A stretch of 64,000 nucleotides of DNA from Vibrio maritimus. GTDB lineage: Bacteria > Pseudomonadota > Gammaproteobacteria > Enterobacterales > Vibrionaceae. The stretch covers positions 248,001 through 312,000 of the forward strand of contig JYJJ01000002.1 of the NCBI GenBank assembly GCA_003263775.1, read 5' to 3'. Under the pieces are notes generated by a model. The model worked only from the letters and a program-made list of their open reading frames with translations. It searched no databases and was not told where the DNA came from. Positions 1 through 9,270 of this stretch are shown here, piece by piece; within the stretch, counting starts at the first letter, position 1, and every line of letters begins with the position of its first letter. Both the position numbers and the translations under genes were made by a program.

Positions 1-1302
1 ACGGATCATCACTATTCCACGCAACCACTCATCCATACCAATCGCTATCCAAGCGCCAAGTATGCCGTAGCCCCAGTGAATACCAAGCAGGTAGGCAAAC
101 ATAACGGCAACGCCCCACATGCTTAAAATACCCATTTGAACCGGAAATTTAATATCGCCTGCGCCTTTGAGAGCCGCGATAAAAATTAGGTTAGAGACGC
201 GGCCTGATTCAACAAAAATAGAACCACCAATGAGTAGGGCTACCAAGGTTACGATCTCTGGGTCTTGAGTGAACAGATCAATCAGTGGATAGCGGAAGAT
301 AAACAAGCTCACTACAATACCGGTCGATGCGGCAAGGCCGACGAGATAGTACTTTTGCACGCGATGGAGAATATCATCAACCCAACCTTTGCCAATGAAG
401 TAGCTGGTTTGAATTTGTCCCGCCTGACCGAGTGCCAAGGCAAAAGCGAACGAGACTCGCGTGATGTTTTGTGCATAAGTGAATGCTGCCAGTGAAGCTG
501 TGCCCATTTGCACTACAAAGTAAACAATCGCCATTTGCGCCATGTTATAAGACAGCACTTCGCCGGCGTTCATAACGCCAATTTTCATGATTTTCTTATA
601 AAGTTGTCGTGGAATATCGCGCCATGCAGCAAATGGAAGCTCGATTTTTTTCGCTCGTACCATGCCGATCATCAGTAAAGTACCAATGATTTGACTCACA
701 ACTGTGGCCGTAGCAACGCCGCTTACGCCAAAGACGGGCAGTCCAAAAGGCTGATACAGAGCGATGTAGTTACCAGCAATGTTAATCACGCCAGCGATCA
801 GGTTGATCATCATAGGTGAGCGAGAGTAGCCATGACTACGAAGAATGGTCGTCAGTACAATACCCAGCGTCACGTTAAAGGTCATCGAACCACTGATGAT
901 CAGATAGTCATAACCGAAGGCCGCAACTTGTTGTTCTAAACCAAACAAGGCAATAAAGTGCTCGGCACCTAAAAATAGCGCTAAACTCAATCCAAAACCC
1001 ACAACAAGTGCCAGCAGAATACTTGCGACACCTGTTTGTGCCGCCTCTGCGAATTTAGAGGCACCATTGTATTGAGCGATCAAGATCCCAGTACCACTGC
1101 TGACCATCATTGAGATCACAATGAGGAAGAAGCTGATCTGAGTGATCACACCGACAGCAGACACCGCTTGATCTGAGTAGCCACTTAGCATGAATACGTC
1201 GGTGGTATTGAGGGCTGTGCGCAGCAATACCTCGATAAAAATAGGCCACGTCAGCGCAACGATGTTCATTCTATTACTGAGCGCTGAAGCACGGTTCGAC
1301 AT
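1..1302 (-). CDS. MATE family multidrug efflux transporter (3' end outside window)
   Basis: The minus strand from the ATG at 1302 is open for 434 codons to the window edge, so the C-terminus is missing. The translation starts MSNRASALSNRMNIVALTWP and continues as a series of hydrophobic helices with the polar breaks typical of MATE (NorM-like) antiporters, which export cationic drugs in exchange for Na+ or H+ at the inner membrane. About eleven to twelve helices are visible, which fits a family length of roughly 450 residues. It stands alone and is divergent from nnrS. The substrate cannot be told from sequence, so no gene symbol is given. Confidence 0.85.
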   Translation of the reverse strand, partial: MSNRASALSNRMNIVALTWPIFIEVLLRTALNTTDVFMLSGYSDQAVSAVGVITQISFFLIVISMMVSSGTGILIAQYNGASKFAEAAQTGVASILLALVVGFGLSLALFLGAEHFIALFGLEQQVAAFGYDYLIISGSMTFNVTLGIVLTTILRSHGYSRSPMMINLIAGVINIAGNYIALYQPFGLPVFGVSGVATATVVSQIIGTLLMIGMVRAKKIELPFAAWRDIPRQLYKKIMKIGVMNAGEVLSYNMAQMAIVYFVVQMGTASLAAFTYAQNITRVSFAFALALGQAGQIQTSYFIGKGWVDDILHRVQKYYLVGLAASTGIVVSLFIFRYPLIDLFTQDPEIVTLVALLIGGSIFVESGRVSNLIFIAALKGAGDIKFPVQMGILSMWGVAVMFAYLLGIHWGYGILGAWIAIGMDEWLRGIVMIR

Positions 1303-1648
1303 TGTTTTCACCTAGTATTGTTGGGGTTTTGGTTAAATGGGCGGCAAGTTTACTCTCAATGGTTATAAACACAACACAATAATCACAGCAAAAACTGAGT
1401 TTGAAATTATTGTCTGTAAAATAGCGAATTTTGTTCCAGCAAAAGCGTACGCCGGTGAGGTTCCAATAATGTCGGCGGATTTGGCTAAGTCATATTAAAA
1501 CCACGCAGTCAAAATGACATGATTTTAGTTCAAGTCAATTGGACTCTTTTTGTGACTTAGCATCGTTTACTTGATTGATAATTATAGTTTTTTAAATTGG
1601 TACATTTTGTGCTTTAGTCAACAAGATTAGATTTATTGAGTAATTGGT
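1303..1648. other. Divergent intergenic region between the MATE gene and nnrS, no gene seen
   Basis: This 346-base AT-rich stretch must carry the promoters of both divergent genes. I see no ORF with a convincing ribosome binding site and no strong hairpin. A sequence near 1570-1584 (TTGATTGATAATTA) has one good FNR half-site but a poor second half, so I do not call an FNR operator. Confidence 0.5.
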
Positions 1649-2833
1649 ATGATTAACATCGTTGATAAAAAGGCAGAAGAAGCCATTCCTGCGTGGCTTC
1701 GTTTAGGGTTTCGTCCTTTTTTCTTATTAGGAAGCATCTACGCGGTATTTGCAGTTGTTGCTTGGGTTGTGATGTTCCAGCATGGCCAGCCGAGCGCATT
1801 GGCGGTGCCTGCCTTGTGGTGGCATGCTCATGAAATGATTTTTGGTTTTTCGATGGCGATTGTGGTTGGTTTTGTACTCACTGCAGTGCAGACTTGGACA
1901 GGAGTGAACGGCACTAAACATTACCGACTGCTGTTATTGGTGGCGCTTTGGACGATCACTAGGGTGCTGTTTTGGACGCCAATGCCTCTGTGGCTAATCT
2001 CATCGATTGAGTCACTTTTCATCGCATTGGTGGCCTATGAAGTCGGCTTTAGAGTCTATCGAGCAAAAGGTTGGCGTAACCTGTTTTTTGTTCCGCTGTT
2101 TATGTTGGCTATTTTTGCTAACTTTGCCAGTTATGCAACGATTAAGGGCATGCCTCCGTTTAGCTCAAGCGCAGTATGGCAAGCCATGTTGTGGTGGTTT
2201 ACTTTATTGCTGTCGATAATGGGCGGTCGAGTGATTCCATTTTTTGCTGCTCGCCGTTTTCAGTATGACAAGCCTCAGCCTATTGCATGGTTGGAGTGGG
2301 CGGCAACCTTGCCTTTGCTGGCACTGTTTGTATTGAGCTTTTTCCCGCTTTCTTTTGCGACCTTGGGTCAACCGTTGATGCTTGTCGCCGGTGTCGCCCA
2401 GTTGGCTCGTTGGGCTCGATGGAAACCTTGGTTGACGCTTTCTGAGCCGCTAGTGTGGTCATTGATGCTGACTTATCTCTGTTTGCCGTTAAGCTTGTTA
2501 AGTCGAGGGTTGCTCTCCAACGCGTTTGCATCTCACGCGATGTTACATCTCTTTGCGGTTGGTGCTTTGGGTGGTGTAGTGCTTGCGATGATAAGCCGAG
2601 TGACAATGGGGCACACAGGGCGAGCGATATATAAAGGTCCGAATATGTCGATTGCTTTTGTCGCCGTGATTGTAGCGGCAGTGATACGTAGTGTTGGCGT
2701 AGCCTTATGGCCAGAGCATATGTTCATTCTTATTGATGTCAGTGCGGGGCTCTGGACGCTGGCGTTTGCCATGTATGTCTTCTATTTCGGGAAAATGCTT
2801 GTGACCCCTAGGGTGGATGGGCATCCTGGGTAA
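1649..2833 (+). CDS. nnrS: NnrS family membrane protein, nitric oxide stress response
   Basis: The 394-residue product is a polytopic inner-membrane protein with about twelve hydrophobic segments. The N-terminal segment LRLGFRPFFLLGS and the conserved histidines in WWHAHEMIFGF and in SHAMLHLFAVGALGG are hallmarks of the NnrS family. NnrS proteins are haem- and copper-containing membrane proteins linked to protection against nitrosative stress; the exact reaction is not settled. The gene is monocistronic, preceded by a long upstream region and followed by a strong terminator. The start ATG at 1649 has only a weak Shine-Dalgarno sequence, but the reading begins with the expected family N-terminus. 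Confidence 0.9.
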   Translation: MINIVDKKAEEAIPAWLRLGFRPFFLLGSIYAVFAVVAWVVMFQHGQPSALAVPALWWHAHEMIFGFSMAIVVGFVLTAVQTWTGVNGTKHYRLLLLVALWTITRVLFWTPMPLWLISSIESLFIALVAYEVGFRVYRAKGWRNLFFVPLFMLAIFANFASYATIKGMPPFSSSAVWQAMLWWFTLLLSIMGGRVIPFFAARRFQYDKPQPIAWLEWAATLPLLALFVLSFFPLSFATLGQPLMLVAGVAQLARWARWKPWLTLSEPLVWSLMLTYLCLPLSLLSRGLLSNAFASHAMLHLFAVGALGGVVLAMISRVTMGHTGRAIYKGPNMSIAFVAVIVAAVIRSVGVALWPEHMFILIDVSAGLWTLAFAMYVFYFGKMLVTPRVDGHPG

Positions 2834-2839
2834 GTTGCA

Positions 2840-2878
2840 GACACAAAAAAAACCAGCCTCGGCTGGTTTTTTTGTGTC
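2840..2878. terminator. Bidirectional intrinsic terminator between nnrS and asnB
   Basis: AACCAGCC and GGCTGGTT form a stem around a two-base loop, flanked by A8 upstream and T7 downstream. The arrangement works in both directions and serves the convergent genes nnrS and asnB. Confidence 0.9.
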
Positions 2879-2884
2879 TAGCGA

Positions 2885-4549
2885 TTAGTAAGCGTCGTTA
2901 TGAACCGTTTGTACCGCGCGGCCTGATGGGTCGACACAGTTTTGGAATGACTCATCCCATTCAATCGCTTTCGCTGAAGAACAAGCAACTGATGGACCAC
3001 CCGGTACACACTTCGCTGCTGATTCTAGTGGGAACAACTCTTCAAAGATTTCACGGTATGCGTAACCTTCTTTCGTTGTTGGCGTGTTGTATGGGAAGCG
3101 GAATGCTGCTGTTTCCATTTGCTGGTCAGTGATTTTAGCTTCTGCCACTTCTTTTAGTGTATCAATCCAGCTGTAGCCTACGCCGTCTGAGAACTGCTCT
3201 TTTTGACGCCATGCGATAGATTCTGGTAGGTAGTGCTCAAAACACTCACGTAGGATGTGTTTTTCCATCTTACCGTTGCCACACATTTTGTCTTCTGGGT
3301 TGAGGCGCATCGCCACATCGATAAACTCTTTGTCTAGGAATGGCACGCGACCTTCAACGCCCCAAGCTGCTAGAGATTTGTTAGCACGAGCACAGTCGAA
3401 CATGTTAAGGGCAAGCAGTTTACGAACCGTCTCTTCGTGGAATTCTTTCGCGTTTGGCGCTTTGTGGAAGTAGAGGTAACCACCGAAGATTTCATCAGCA
3501 CCTTCGCCAGACAGTACCATCTTGATGCCCATTGCTTTGATCTTACGACCCATTAGGAACATCGGAGTAGATGCGCGGATCGTCGTCACGTCGTACGTTT
3601 CGATGTGGTAGATAACATCGCGGATGGCATCCAAACCTTCTTGAATGGTGTACGTCATTTCGTGGTGAACGGTACCGATTTGGTCTGCCACTTCGCGAGC
3701 CGCTTTCAAGTCAGGTGCACCTTCAAGACCTACCGCAAATGAGTGAAGTTGTGGCCACCATGCAGCAGACTGCTCATCGTCTTCAATACGCATAGCTGCA
3801 AAACGTTTAGCTACCGCTGAAGTGATAGAAGAATCTAGACCACCAGAGAGTAGAACGCCGTATGGTACGTCGGTCATAAGCTGACGTTTTACTGCTGCTT
3901 CAAGGGCTTCAGTTAACTCTTCTTTGCTGGTGGTGTTGCCTTGTACTGCAGCATATTCGTTCCAGTCACGGATGTAGTAGCGCTGAGGCTCTGCATCTTT
4001 TGAGCCGTAGAAACAACCAGGAGGGAACTCGCTGATGGTCTTACAAACAGGTACTAGGGCTTTCATTTCTGATGCCACGTAGTAGTTACCGTGCTCATCA
4101 TAACCTTGATAAAGCGGAATGATACCAATGTGGTCACGACCTACTAGGTACTCATCTTTCTCTTCATCGTAAAGTACGAAGGCAAAGATACCGTTTAGTT
4201 CTTCAAGAAGGTCCGCGCCCATGTCTTGGTATAGCGCCAGAATGACTTCACAATCAGAGTCAGTTTGGAACTCGTACTTACCTTCATAGCGAGCACGAAT
4301 TTCTTTGTGGTTATAGATTTCACCGTTAACAGCAAGGATGTGTTTTTTATCTTGGCTATACAGAGGTTGAGCACCACTGTTTAGACCAACAATCGCTAGA
4401 CGCTCGTGCGCTAGAATTGCTTTATCTGAGGCATAGATACCGGACCAATCTGGGCCGCGGTGACGAAGTTTCTTAGACATTTCAAGAGCCACTGGACGTA
4501 GAGCGGCGGCATCGCTTTTAATGTCTAAAATACCAAATACTGAACACAT
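2885..4549 (-). CDS. asnB: Asparagine synthetase B (glutamine-hydrolysing)
   Basis: This cytosolic enzyme makes asparagine from aspartate, ATP and glutamine. The start at 4549 is chosen because it gives MCSVFGIL, where Cys2 becomes the N-terminal nucleophile of the glutaminase domain, and because AAAAGGAAG lies just upstream; the frame is open further 5' but would bury the nucleophile. The N-terminal class II amidotransferase domain spans about residues 2-190. The synthetase domain follows, with the PPi-loop SGGLDSS at about 235-241. The length of 554 residues equals that of E. coli AsnB. It is flanked by terminators and is probably monocistronic. Confidence 0.96.
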   Translation of the reverse strand: MCSVFGILDIKSDAAALRPVALEMSKKLRHRGPDWSGIYASDKAILAHERLAIVGLNSGAQPLYSQDKKHILAVNGEIYNHKEIRARYEGKYEFQTDSDCEVILALYQDMGADLLEELNGIFAFVLYDEEKDEYLVGRDHIGIIPLYQGYDEHGNYYVASEMKALVPVCKTISEFPPGCFYGSKDAEPQRYYIRDWNEYAAVQGNTTSKEELTEALEAAVKRQLMTDVPYGVLLSGGLDSSITSAVAKRFAAMRIEDDEQSAAWWPQLHSFAVGLEGAPDLKAAREVADQIGTVHHEMTYTIQEGLDAIRDVIYHIETYDVTTIRASTPMFLMGRKIKAMGIKMVLSGEGADEIFGGYLYFHKAPNAKEFHEETVRKLLALNMFDCARANKSLAAWGVEGRVPFLDKEFIDVAMRLNPEDKMCGNGKMEKHILRECFEHYLPESIAWRQKEQFSDGVGYSWIDTLKEVAEAKITDQQMETAAFRFPYNTPTTKEGYAYREIFEELFPLESAAKCVPGGPSVACSSAKAIEWDESFQNCVDPSGRAVQTVHNDAY

Positions 4550-4730
4550 ACAACTTCCTTTTAGATGAAATTTAACGCTGTTGAGTTCAATTTGCCATCT
4601 GCTCAAAAAAAAGCAACCGTGAGGAAGGAAAAATAAAATAAAAGTGGAGTCTTTTTAAATTTCATTCACCAAGATGACCTTTAAGATGAATGTTTTCTAA
4701 CTTGGGCTATTTTTTGGTCAGGAAAGGAAA

Positions 4731-4756
4731 AGTCAGCCACTAAAAAGTGGCTGACT
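4731..4756 (-). terminator. Terminator of the CPA2 antiporter gene
   Basis: A perfect 11-bp stem (AGTCAGCCACT / AGTGGCTGACT) with an AAAA loop lies just past the stop codon of the minus-strand gene. The T-rich tail on the minus strand is short (TTTTCC), so efficiency may be moderate. Confidence 0.7.
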
Positions 4757-4764
4757 GAGGACGA

Positions 4765-6345
4765 TTATTTAAGGTTAGGTTGCAACTGTTCACATACGTG
4801 GCGAGCAAAACCGCTGCCAGCTTCGCTGTATATGTTAAATGCTGCGCTTACCCCCATCTCTTCGAGTTCAGCAAGTTGGTCTGGGTAAGCGGCAATCGCA
4901 GCAACCTGACCTTTAAACTGTTTGGTTTGCAGCAGTTCAAGCGCCGTTTGGTTCCCTTGGTGGTGGGGCATGGCGAGTAAAACTAGCTTTACGTGGGCTG
5001 TATCTAGGATTCGTTCCCAAAAGTCAGGGTCGGTAGCATCACCCGCTATGACGTTACGACCTTCTTGCTGATGCTGCTTAGCCGCCTCTTCACGTACCTC
5101 TACACCAAGACACACTTTGCCATAACGCTCGAATAGTTCATCGTAGGCACCACTACCAATACGCCCCATTCCTAAAATCAACACTTGAGCTTCACCAGGG
5201 TTGATGAACTGATCACGAGTATTGATATTCTCAGCCGCTTGTTCTTTGAGCCACTTGGCGCTGCGCAGATAAATGGCGTGACCCACACGGTTTAGTGGTG
5301 CGGAGATGATAAACGACAGTGATACCGCAATGGCGAGTGCCACCAAGATATCTCCTGAGATCCAGCCTAGCTTGAAAGCCAGACCACCAACAATCAGACC
5401 AAACTCACTAAAGTTGAATAGCGTGAGCGTGGTAAGAAGACAGGTGCGAACGCGGAATTTGAAGGCGTTAATGACAACAAAATAGAGTATGCCTTTGAGT
5501 GGCAGTAGTAGCACCAGTAACGCACCAAGGATAAAGCCTTGCATGGTGGGTTCGTCGGCTAGGCCAATGTTTAGGAAGAAGCAAACCAGGAACAGCTCTT
5601 TTAAATTAAACAGAGACTTTGACAGTTCTGAGGCTTTGCGATGAGAGGCGAGCAACATACCAAGGATTAGTGCTCCTAAATCCGGCTTCATCCCAACAAG
5701 CTCGAACAGACCCGCTCCCATCACTAGCGCAAAGAAGATACCGCTTAGTACCAGCATTTCACCATGGCCAGCTTTATCAAGGAACTTAAACATTAGTGGG
5801 CGCAGTAGCGGCAGACCAAACAGTGCGATGGCATACCACTCAGGGAATTTACCTGTGGATGCGGTCAAGAAAATTACCGCGAAGATATCTTGCATAACCA
5901 AGATACCGATAGCGAGTGTGCCGTAGGTGGCGTTCATTTCGCCTTTTTCCTGCAAGGTTTTGACGGCAAATACGGTACTTGAGAAGGATAGGGCAAAGCC
6001 AAGCAGAATGAGTTGGTTGATGTCGAGGCTGGCAAGGCTCGTTACACCGAGGAACTTAAGCCCTAGCAATAACAGCGCGAACAGTAACGTGGATAGCAAG
6101 TTATGCACGGTGGCACCTGCCCAGATTTCTTTGGACAGTAAGGTCTTAATATCGAGCTTCAGGCCGATGGTAAACAGCAGCAGCGTTACACCAAGATCGG
6201 CAAGAGTGGTAATTGTGGGGGTCGACTCAAAGCCAAAGTCATGCAAAAGGAAACCAGCGAGCAGAAAGCCCACTAAAGGGGGAAGTTGGCATTTGAGTGC
6301 GAGAAAGCCTGCGACGAAGGCGACAGTGATGAGAATTAATTCCAT
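4765..6345 (-). CDS. Cation:proton antiporter of the CPA2/KefB-YbaL type with TrkA-N domain
   Basis: The 526-residue product has an N-terminal Na+/H+-exchanger domain of about twelve transmembrane helices (residues 1-375). A C-terminal Rossmann-type TrkA-N domain begins near residue 390, with the nucleotide-binding loop ILGMGRIGSGAYDEL and a later GDATD motif. This is the layout of KefB/KefC and YbaL, which move K+ or Na+ against protons at the inner membrane under nucleotide control. Whether it is glutathione-gated like Kef cannot be seen. It is transcribed away from the nag locus, with its own terminator. The assignment to the family is firm; the ion is unknown. Confidence 0.88.
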   Translation of the reverse strand: MELILITVAFVAGFLALKCQLPPLVGFLLAGFLLHDFGFESTPTITTLADLGVTLLLFTIGLKLDIKTLLSKEIWAGATVHNLLSTLLFALLLLGLKFLGVTSLASLDINQLILLGFALSFSSTVFAVKTLQEKGEMNATYGTLAIGILVMQDIFAVIFLTASTGKFPEWYAIALFGLPLLRPLMFKFLDKAGHGEMLVLSGIFFALVMGAGLFELVGMKPDLGALILGMLLASHRKASELSKSLFNLKELFLVCFFLNIGLADEPTMQGFILGALLVLLLPLKGILYFVVINAFKFRVRTCLLTTLTLFNFSEFGLIVGGLAFKLGWISGDILVALAIAVSLSFIISAPLNRVGHAIYLRSAKWLKEQAAENINTRDQFINPGEAQVLILGMGRIGSGAYDELFERYGKVCLGVEVREEAAKQHQQEGRNVIAGDATDPDFWERILDTAHVKLVLLAMPHHQGNQTALELLQTKQFKGQVAAIAAYPDQLAELEEMGVSAAFNIYSEAGSGFARHVCEQLQPNLK

Positions 6346-6369
6346 ATATTTTTATTAGCTATCCACGAT

Positions 6370-6395
6370 AAAAAAGACCGCACGATTGTGCGGCC
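6370..6395 (-). terminator. Terminator of the nagAC operon
   Basis: CCGCAC-GATT-GTGCGG forms a hairpin; on the minus strand it is followed by TTTTTT. It sits between the end of nagC and the start of the antiporter gene. Confidence 0.85.
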
Positions 6396-6448
6396 TATAT
6401 TCTACTCGAAATTATCTTCAGCGTGCTGAGTTATTTCGCAACATTTGT

Positions 6449-7662
6449 TCAATCTTCAAGGAGTTTTTGTAACAAAACGCCGTTGAGCATGGCTCGCTTG
6501 ATCATCGCAAATGCGCCCATCGTTGGCTGTTTATCAATTTCAGACGCCACAATCGGAAGGTCAGTGTGGAAGGTCGTCAAAGATTGGTTTTCAACGTTAC
6601 GACGAATCGCCGGGAATACGATGTCCTTCGCCATAGTGATGTCACCAGCGATGATGACTTTTTGTGGATTGAACAAGTTAATCGTGATGGCAATGGCTTT
6701 ACCTAATTGGTTGCTACGCGAACGAGGCTTTGTTTCGCAAGTTCGTCACCATTGAGGGCGTGTGAGCAGACATCTTCAATCGTGATGTGCTCTTTGAGTG
6801 CCAGTGTTGACTCGTAGCCTTGATCGATCAGTGTGCGCACGCGCTTAACGATAGAAGGGTTTGATGCGACAGTTTCAAGACAGCCAAAGTTGCCACATTG
6901 ACATTGCTCACCGAGCGGATCAATTTGGATATGGCCAATTTCACCGACGTTGCGGTTGTGGCCTAGAAAGACTTGACCGTTAACGATAATACCGGCACCG
7001 GTACCACGGTGAACGCTGACAAGAATGGAGTCTTGGCAATCGCGGCTCGCACCAAAGTAATGTTCGGCGAGCGCAAGGCCACGTACATCGTTACCCACAA
7101 AACACTCGACTTTGAAATGCTGTTTGACCAGATCGGCGAGCTCAAGTTTATCGATGTCGGTATTCGGTACATACTCGACGACACCTGTCGTCGGGTTAAC
7201 CAAACCTGGCAGAGTGACGCCAATGGCAATCAACTGTTCGATTTTAGGGCTGTGCTCTTTGAGGAACTCGCGCAGCTCTACAATCAAGCCTTCGCTTAGC
7301 TCGTTTTGATTGGTGTAGTAAAGCTCTTTGTGAGAAAACGCGAGCTCTTTGCCACCTAGGTCATACAAAGAAAAAGAGATGTAGTCTCGACCTAATCGAA
7401 CTGCTACTGAGTGGAATGGTTCCACAGCGGTTGTAAGGGAGATAGCGCGACGGCCACCGGTTGAAGCTTGCTGAGCGACCTCTTTAATGAGGCCGCGCTC
7501 GAGCAGTTGGCGGGTAATTTTGGTAACGCTCGCAGGCGCCAGCTGGCTGACATCTGCAACTTGAATGCGCGAGATAGGCCCTTGCTGGTCTATCAAACGG
7601 TAAACCGCTGCGCTATTGAGTTGTTTTACTAAATCTACGTTACCTATTTGTCCGCCATTCAT
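6449..7662 (-). CDS. nagC: N-acetylglucosamine repressor NagC (single-base frameshift near 6709)
   Basis: NagC is a ROK-family regulator that represses GlcNAc genes and is released by GlcNAc-6-phosphate. The N-terminal winged helix (about residues 10-75, containing LAPASVTKITRQLLERG) precedes the ROK domain with the DNA-distal sugar pocket and the zinc-binding cluster CQCGNFGCLE. Reading from 7662 stops early at 6703, but the C-terminus (from LFNPQKVIIAGD) continues in the next frame to 6449. Restoring one C in the GCAACC stretch at 6709-6710 gives an uninterrupted protein of about 404 residues, the family length. The start lies 2 bases past the nagA stop, so the two form an operon. Confidence 0.93.
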
Positions 7663-7664
7663 GC

Positions 7665-8801
7665 TTAATTTTGCTCGTATTGTCCGTTAACAACCGTGCC
7701 TTGAACATTGAAGTCTCTATCAAAAATCGTCAGGTTAGCCACCATGCCGTTTCTGATGCGACCAAGTTTATTGTCGACGCCCATGGCTTTTGCTGGGTAG
7801 AGCGTTGCCATGCGAAGAGCTTCGTCCAAAGCGATACCAGCGTGTTCAACTGTATTTTGAACCGCTTCTATCATGGTCAGTGCACTGCCACCTAGGGTGC
7901 CGTTTTCATCTACGCACTTACCATCTTTGTAATATACTTTCTTACCGACAAAAATAAAGTATTCCATGTCAGCACCCGCCGGAGCTGTGGCATCCGTCAC
8001 TAATACGAGCTTTTCACCCTTCACTTTATGCGCGATGCGAATATTAGCGTAATCGACGTGGAAACCATCAGCAATGATGCCTGCATATACGTCAGATGAG
8101 TCGTAGATTGCACCGACAACACCTGGTTCGCGGCCTGTCATTGGCGTCATCGCATTGAACAGGTGAGTGGCGAATGTGATACCTGCGTCAAAACCTTTAC
8201 GCGCTTCTTCATAAGTGGCGTTGGTGTGACCGATAGAGACAACAATGCCTGCGTCACGAAGCTTCTGGATATGCTCTGGAGCATTTTGCTCAGGCGCTAG
8301 CGTTACTTTGGCAACCAAATCACGGTGCTCGCAGATCAAGTCAATCATCGCTTCATCAGATTGGCGGATGAAATCTGGGCTGTGGATACCTTTCTTAGCT
8401 ACATTTAAGTAAGGACCTTCAAGGTGCAGACCTAGAGAGTGATTTTGGTACTGGTTGTGGTAGTCGCGTGCAGCAGATAGAGCTTGACGCATGTTCTCAT
8501 CAGAAGATGTGATAAGCGTTGGTAGGAAGCTAGTACAACCAGACTTTAGGTTGGCTCTATGCATGATATGAATGGTTTCTGCTGTGATTTCATCATTAAA
8601 CATCACACCACCACATCCATTGAGCTGTAGGTCAATGAAGCCTGGGCTTAGGTTCGCACCGTTAAGGTCGATACGCTCAATAGAGGCAGACAGCTCTGAT
8701 TCGTGGACGATAGATTGGATGGTGTCGCCATCAATGATCACCGCATGATTGGTCAGAACATCAGTACCTGTGAAGACCTTACCGTTCGTTAATGCATACA
8801 T
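7665..8801 (-). CDS. nagA: N-acetylglucosamine-6-phosphate deacetylase
   Basis: NagA removes the acetyl group from GlcNAc-6-phosphate, giving glucosamine-6-phosphate and acetate in the cytosol. The 378-residue protein has the amidohydrolase barrel with metal and substrate motifs [25 protein letters not shown] and the catalytic Asp in [10 protein letters not shown] chose the ATG at 8801 because it gives the standard N-terminus [10 protein letters not shown] and has AAGGA ten bases upstream; an upstream in-frame extension lacks homology. It is the first gene of nagAC and divergent from nagE. No nagB lies in the window, so the deaminase is encoded elsewhere. Confidence 0.96.
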   Translation of the reverse strand: MYALTNGKVFTGTDVLTNHAVIIDGDTIQSIVHESELSASIERIDLNGANLSPGFIDLQLNGCGGVMFNDEITAETIHIMHRANLKSGCTSFLPTLITSSDENMRQALSAARDYHNQYQNHSLGLHLEGPYLNVAKKGIHSPDFIRQSDEAMIDLICEHRDLVAKVTLAPEQNAPEHIQKLRDAGIVVSIGHTNATYEEARKGFDAGITFATHLFNAMTPMTGREPGVVGAIYDSSDVYAGIIADGFHVDYANIRIAHKVKGEKLVLVTDATAPAGADMEYFIFVGKKVYYKDGKCVDENGTLGGSALTMIEAVQNTVEHAGIALDEALRMATLYPAKAMGVDNKLGRIRNGMVANLTIFDRDFNVQGTVVNGQYEQN

Positions 8802-9072
8802 AGTTAGTGAATCCTTGTGTTGTATTCTCTCTAGCCCGTTACGACGCAGCGCTTGAATCATATTGATTTTACTTGATTTCTAGCTCTTAGTAACGAAACA
8901 AATTTGTTAGTCAGCAAGTTATAAATAGTTAAAGTAATCAAAGTAACTTAATGATTACATGAGAGTTATTATCGTTTTTTAGCGTTTTAATACGGTATAA
9001 AACTTGATTTATATCGCAACTTAACTGCTTGTGTTTGCAACTCTCGTGGCCAGAATCCTACTTAGATTTGGC

Positions 9073-9094
9073 TATTTTTTCGTATGATAAAATA
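9073..9094. promoter_or_regulatory. Putative NagC operator
   Basis: TATTTT and AAAATA arms lie 10 bases apart with a TTCG-containing centre. This spacing and composition resemble NagC operators, and the site sits between nagA and nagE, the expected targets. The match is by eye only. Confidence 0.45.
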
Positions 9095-9137
9095 AGTTTT
9101 ATGATCTCGCTAGCAAAAAGCCTGTATTTTGGCAAAA

Positions 9138-9159
9138 ACTGGTGATTACGATCACAATT
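9138..9159. promoter_or_regulatory. CRP (cAMP receptor protein) site upstream of nagE
   Basis: GGTGATTACGATCACA contains the two CRP half-sites GTGA and TCAC with the correct 6-base spacer. It lies about 110-130 bases upstream of the nagE start, which is consistent with catabolite activation of a PTS sugar gene. Confidence 0.7.
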
Positions 9160-9270
9160 GATAAGGTTTTAATTTGCGGGGCGAATTTAATTCCATACAC
9201 TGAATAGGACTAAATTGAACGGCTAAAATAAGTCGTCCAAAAAATTCAAATCCTATAGGGGGAACTTAAG

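Larger units (their letters stand above)
8802..9270. promoter_or_regulatory. Divergent control region of nagA and nagE
   Basis: The 469-base AT-rich region holds the promoters of nagAC and nagE and no credible gene. It contains a NagC-type palindrome (9073-9094), a CRP site (9138-9159) and two further inverted repeats of unknown meaning: AACAAATTTGTT at 8897-8908, and GTAATCA/TGATTAC at 8934-8940 and 8952-8958. Confidence 0.75.

Noticed and set aside
1303..1648. FNR or NO-responsive operator upstream of nnrS
   Set aside because: Only one half-site of an FNR box is convincing, and I could not identify an NsrR or NorR palindrome by eye.
4550..4764. tRNA genes upstream of asnB, as in some enterobacteria
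   Set aside because: I find no cloverleaf, GTTCGANTC or CCA end in this region.
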